Origin: Mariprofundus sp.
GTDB lineage: Bacteria; Pseudomonadota; Zetaproteobacteria; Mariprofundales; Mariprofundaceae
NCBI GenBank assembly: GCA_021772845.1
Contig: JAJFLF010000167.1
Span: 1-9,090 of the forward strand
Direction of reading: 5' to 3'
Length of the DNA: 9,090 bases
In this document: one piece after another, positions 6,927-9,090 of the stretch
How the letters are laid out: each line of letters starts with the position of its first letter
Numbering within the stretch: position 1 is the stretch's first letter
Made by a program: the position numbers and the translations under genes
The notes under the pieces: model-generated
Seen by the model: only the letters and a program-made list of their open reading frames with translations
What the model was told of the DNA's origin: nothing
The model's database searches: none

Positions 6927-7335
6927 TAATATCGATTTAGAGCTCGATTATAACGAAGCATTCCACTTTCCACAGGGTATGGCTGGATTTAGTGATGCCA
7001 GAGAGTTTGGTTTTATCTACGAGGGGCATGGTAATATTGTCTGCATTCAGTCCATTGATCAGCCAGAGGCAGCCTTCCTGCTCACCCCCTGGAATGAAGA
7101 TCGTCTTGGTCCCACACCTGTGCTGGCTAAAGATTTGTGTAATTGTCTTGAAATAAAAGATCAGGAACAGGTCATGTGGATGTTGGTGCTTAATCCTTTT
7201 GCTAATGAACAATGGGTTACAGCCAACCTGAAAGCTCCGATTGCGTTAAATTCTGAGGCGCGACGGGGAGTGCAATGCATTCGTCAGGAGCCCGATCTGA
7301 ATATCCGATATCAGTGGATGCCTCAGCCTGAATGA
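6898..7335 (+). CDS. fliW: FliW, flagellar assembly factor and CsrA antagonist
   Basis: FliW binds flagellin and, when free, binds CsrA allosterically and relieves its repression, so flagellin translation follows filament demand. The product is 145 aa, the family size. Family motifs are in order: FPQGMAGF at residues 24-31, a QSIDQPEAAF segment at 51-60, and TANLKAPIALN at 108-118 followed by RGVQCI. The start is ATG 6898, with a second ATG at 6901. AGGGAG at 6886-6891 is 6 nt from the first and 9 nt from the second, so either can serve. The coding sequence begins inside csrA and overlaps its last 29 nt. Two GGA motifs (6882-6884 and 6888-6890) lie in the ribosome-site region. This is the last gene of the flagellar run. 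Confidence 0.95.
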   Translation: MMTAQAKMPNNIDLELDYNEAFHFPQGMAGFSDAREFGFIYEGHGNIVCIQSIDQPEAAFLLTPWNEDRLGPTPVLAKDLCNCLEIKDQEQVMWMLVLNPFANEQWVTANLKAPIALNSEARRGVQCIRQEPDLNIRYQWMPQPE

Positions 7336-7347
7336 GTGTGGTGTATC

Positions 7348-7371
7348 GTTGGCTTATGGCTAACAAGTTTT
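7348..7371 (+). terminator. Weak hairpin, possible operon terminator
   Basis: A 6-bp stem (7348-7353 with 7359-7364, including one G-U pair) closes a 5-nt loop and is followed at once by AAGTTTT. The stem is short and the T-run has only four bases, so termination would be partial at best. Position 12 nt after the fliW stop is right for an operon end. Confidence 0.3.
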
Positions 7372-7459
7372 AGCTGTCTTATGTGGGCCTATGCCAGTGC
7401 TGAATCAATCAAATTGGGTAGGGTGTATCTATATTAGTGAAAAAGGTCGTAAATAACAC

Positions 7460-7465
7460 GGGAGG
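7460..7465 (+). promoter_or_regulatory. Ribosome binding site deciding the cheR start
   Basis: GGGAGG is a near-perfect Shine-Dalgarno. The open cheR frame after the stop at 7450-7452 contains no ATG, GTG or TTG until 7507, which is 41 nt from this site and too far to use it. The codon at ideal spacing (5 nt) is ATC at 7471. In another frame, ATG 7484 is 18 nt away and meets a stop after eight codons. Confidence 0.7.
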
Positions 7466-7470
7466 CTGCG

Positions 7471-8949
7471 ATCGAAAGTAAGCATGTTTTTCAACAGTTC
7501 AGTGAGTTGATCTGTCGACATACTGGCCTTTATCTGTATGAAAAAGATACGGATAAATTGCTGCGGACAGTGCAGTCTCGTATTGAACATGGTGATTTTT
7601 CGGGGCTCGATGATTATTACCAATACCTGTTAAGAGGTGGTCAAGAAACAGAGTGGGAAGAGCTGATGATTCAACTGACCTGCAGCGAGAGCCATTTTTT
7701 CCGTGATAAAGGACAGTTGCAGCTACTCAAAAATCGCATCATTCCTGAATTGATAGAAAAACATCAACATAAACGCAGTTTGAGAATATGGAGTGCCGGT
7801 TGCTCCACAGGAGAAGAGGCCTATACCTTAGCCATCCTTCTCAGTGAGCTTCTGCAGCAGAAACAGGATTGGCATATTGTCTTGATTGGCAGTGATATTA
7901 ATTTGCAGTCGATCTGTTTTGCGCAAAAAGGCATTTATCGGGATTGGTCTTTTCGCGGTACTGATGATGAGCATATGCGCAGGCATTTTCATCAACATCA
8001 TGATGGCTGGGAAATTGATAGAGAAATCAGAAAGATGGTTACTTTTTTTAGGGTTGATTTGATGGGTGATACGTTTCCAAGTACATCTTCGGGGCTGTTT
8101 GATATGGATTTGATCATTTGCCGGAATGTGTTTATCTATTACGGGCAAGATGCGATCAATGCCGTGATGCGAAAATTTGCAGCTACGCTTACTGAGCAGG
8201 GTTATCTGTTGACGGGCCATGCGGAAGTGGCCATGCCAGAAAAGTCGGGTTTAAAATTACGCAGTTTTGCTGAGTCGGCCATTTTGCAGCGATCAGACAT
8301 AGAAGCAGGCGTTGGCCTGCAGGCATCAAATCACTTTTCGACGGTTTTCAAATCACCTGCGCAAAATAAAACTGCAAGAAATAAACAGCTTCCTATAAAA
8401 CAACATAAACCGCTTTCTCATTCGACCTCCACAGTGCAGACATCGCCAGTCTCTATAGAGGTCCTGTCGCTGCAAACGGTGAATACTTTTTTTTCTCATG
8501 GTGATTATCGCAAGGCATCAACGTTGTTGGTTGAATATTTGCGATATCACCCTAACGATATGGATGCCAATGTGATGCTGGCGCGCTGTTATGCGAACAT
8601 GGGTGATCTGCTTAAAGCATCAGAGTTGTGCCATAGCATGATAAAGGAAAACGCTCTTTGCGTGGATGCCTATTTTATTTTGGCCCAGCTGGAGCAGGAA
8701 CATAATCGTATCGGTGAAGCCAGAGCGCTACTGCTGCAGGCAATCTATTTGGCACCTGACTTTCTTCCCGCTCATATGGATCTTGCCACAATTTATCAAC
8801 ATCAGACTGAGCGAGAGAAAGCATTAAAGCAATGGAGTGTTGCGCTCAGCTTAGTGAGTCAATTGGATGCTGATATGCCTATTAAACATATGGAAGATGT
8901 GTCATGTAAGGAAGTGTTGGAGCATTTGAAATCAATGGTGAATCAATAG
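7471..8949 (+). CDS. cheR: CheR-type MCP methyltransferase with C-terminal TPR repeats
   Basis: SAM-dependent methyltransferase that methylates glutamates of chemoreceptors for adaptation. From ATC 7471 the product is 492 aa. The N-terminal helical CheR domain (about 1-80) has HVFQQFSELICRHTGLYL, like enteric CheR HFRRISQLIYQRAG, and ends in the SHFFRD motif (74-79). The catalytic domain has the SAM loop IWSAGCSTGEE (106-116), acidic SDIN (141-144), WSFR (159-162) and ICRNVFIYY (216-224), then LTGHAE. A low-complexity Lys/Gln/Ser/Thr linker (about 283-328) leads to three or four TPR-like helical pairs (about 331-475). This architecture is that of WspC/FrzF-type CheR rather than the enteric form. 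A TTG at 7507 is the first conventional start, but it would delete helix 1. ATC 7471 with its Shine-Dalgarno is preferred. A CheW-like gene follows at 57 nt. Confidence 0.93.
   Translation: MESKHVFQQFSELICRHTGLYLYEKDTDKLLRTVQSRIEHGDFSGLDDYYQYLLRGGQETEWEELMIQLTCSESHFFRDKGQLQLLKNRIIPELIEKHQHKRSLRIWSAGCSTGEEAYTLAILLSELLQQKQDWHIVLIGSDINLQSICFAQKGIYRDWSFRGTDDEHMRRHFHQHHDGWEIDREIRKMVTFFRVDLMGDTFPSTSSGLFDMDLIICRNVFIYYGQDAINAVMRKFAATLTEQGYLLTGHAEVAMPEKSGLKLRSFAESAILQRSDIEAGVGLQASNHFSTVFKSPAQNKTARNKQLPIKQHKPLSHSTSTVQTSPVSIEVLSLQTVNTFFSHGDYRKASTLLVEYLRYHPNDMDANVMLARCYANMGDLLKASELCHSMIKENALCVDAYFILAQLEQEHNRIGEARALLLQAIYLAPDFLPAHMDLATIYQHQTEREKALKQWSVALSLVSQLDADMPIKHMEDVSCKEVLEHLKSMVNQ
8470..8895 (+). 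repeat. TPR block in the C-terminus of CheR
   Basis: Degenerate 34-residue helical repeats can be read. One unit has FFSHGDYRKASTLLVEYLRY and HPND. The next has ANVMLARCYANMGDLLKASE. A third has YFILAQLEQEHNRIGEARAL and LAPD, and a fourth HMDLATIYQHQTEREKALKQ. Small residues at helix packing positions and the Pro-Asn/Asp turns fit TPR. Such repeats usually bind protein partners, here perhaps a receptor or coupling protein (inference). Confidence 0.75.
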
Positions 8950-9006
8950 CCTTGATGGCAGAGTGAGTTAGTATAAACAGGTGATCAGTATGGGTAATGG
9001 AGTTTT

Positions 9007-9090
9007 ATGACGAAACCAACCATGATGAGAGAGCTTAACACGAAAGTGTCGTGTCTTATTTTCAGTCAAAATCAACTTGATTTTGCAGTC
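9007..9090 (+). CDS. Probable CheW-like coupling protein, 5' end only
   Basis: An open frame of 28 codons starts at ATG 9007 and runs off the window. GGAG at 8999-9002 lies 4 nt upstream, and the gene is 57 nt after cheR. The visible protein begins MTKPTMMRELNTKVSCLIFS and continues to LDFAV. The last part resembles the first two strands of CheW domains, in which a hydrophobic strand ending in Phe is followed by a residue turn and a strand of the type x-Tyr/Phe-Ala-Val/Ile. Methyltransferase followed by CheW is the known wspC-wspD order. Only a short segment is visible, so CheV or another CheW-domain protein is also possible. Confidence 0.55.
   Translation, partial: MTKPTMMRELNTKVSCLIFSQNQLDFAV

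Larger units (their letters stand above)
7336..7470 (+). other. Intergenic region between fliW and cheR
   Basis: This is the only substantial non-coding stretch in the window before the 3' end. It contains a short hairpin (7348-7364) followed by AAGTTTTA, an AT-rich TATATT at 7430-7435 that could be a -10 element but has no -35 at 16-18 nt spacing, and a strong Shine-Dalgarno GGGAGG at 7460-7465. No complete sigma70, sigma28 or sigma54 promoter is convincing. How cheR is transcribed (read-through or its own promoter) cannot be settled from the sequence. Confidence 0.6.

Noticed and set aside
7356..7373. Five-codon ORF after fliW (MANKF)
   Set aside because: It is too short, has no Shine-Dalgarno and overlaps the putative hairpin.
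7384..7401. Sigma54-like promoter (GGGCC ... GTGCT) before cheR
   Set aside because: The GG and GC elements are one base too far apart for the -24/-12 spacing, and flanking consensus bases are missing.
7414..7435. Sigma70 promoter from TTGGGT and TATATT
   Set aside because: The two hexamers are only 10 nt apart, and no other -35 sits 16-18 nt before TATATT.
7828..8220. Minus-strand open frame opposite cheR (and others opposite flgH, flgI, flgK, fliW)
   Set aside because: They lie wholly within strongly supported plus-strand genes, have no recognisable domains and no ribosome site of note.
8974..9000. Sigma28 promoter before the CheW-like gene (TAAA at 8974-8977)
   Set aside because: The bases at the required -10 position read GGTAATGG and do not match GCCGATAA.
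9038..9049. ACAC-GAAA-GTGT hairpin in the CheW-like start
   Set aside because: The stem has only 4 bp, lies in coding sequence and has no T-run; likely chance.

Overview
The window is a tightly packed, all plus-strand flagellar operon followed by the start of a chemosensory gene cluster. FlgH and FlgI, the L- and P-ring proteins, show a Gram-negative cell envelope. A fliW-csrA pair directly after flgKL is not the usual gammaproteobacterial arrangement. It fits delta-, epsilon- or zetaproteobacteria or related phyla better. Base composition looks moderate (roughly mid-40s % GC by eye). I cannot name a genus from the sequence, and this placement is inference.

Layout: flgA (P-ring chaperone), flgH (L-ring lipoprotein), flgI (P-ring), flgJ (rod-binding domain only, no muramidase), flgM (anti-sigma28), flgN (chaperone for FlgK/FlgL), flgK and flgL (hook-filament junction), csrA (RNA-binding translational regulator) and fliW (CsrA antagonist and flagellin-binding assembly factor). 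Successive genes overlap by 1 to 29 nt or are separated by at most 6 nt, so about 23-7335 reads as one transcription unit with translational coupling. A very good sigma28 (FliA-type) promoter lies inside the 3' end of flgJ, 41 nt before the flgM start codon. It would let the late genes flgMNKL-csrA-fliW be boosted after hook completion, when FlgM is exported.

A 135-nt gap (7336-7470) holds a weak hairpin that may end the operon. It is followed by a CheR-type MCP methyltransferase with a C-terminal TPR block (WspC/FrzF-like). The first 28 codons of a probable CheW-like gene then run off the window. The cheR reading frame has no ATG, GTG or TTG at the place where the family N-terminus and a strong Shine-Dalgarno sequence point. 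The best start is a rare ATC codon at 7471.

Together the genes cover ring assembly (flgAHIJ), the secretion-coupled late switch (flgM), junction proteins with their chaperone (flgNKL), a post-transcriptional flagellin-homeostasis module (csrA-fliW) and a receptor-modification/coupling module (cheR-cheW). I see no mobile element, CRISPR array, tRNA or rRNA. Nothing here is a wholly new system. The most interesting points are regulatory: the internal sigma28 promoter, the GGA motif on the csrA start codon, the csrA-fliW overlap and the ATC start of cheR.
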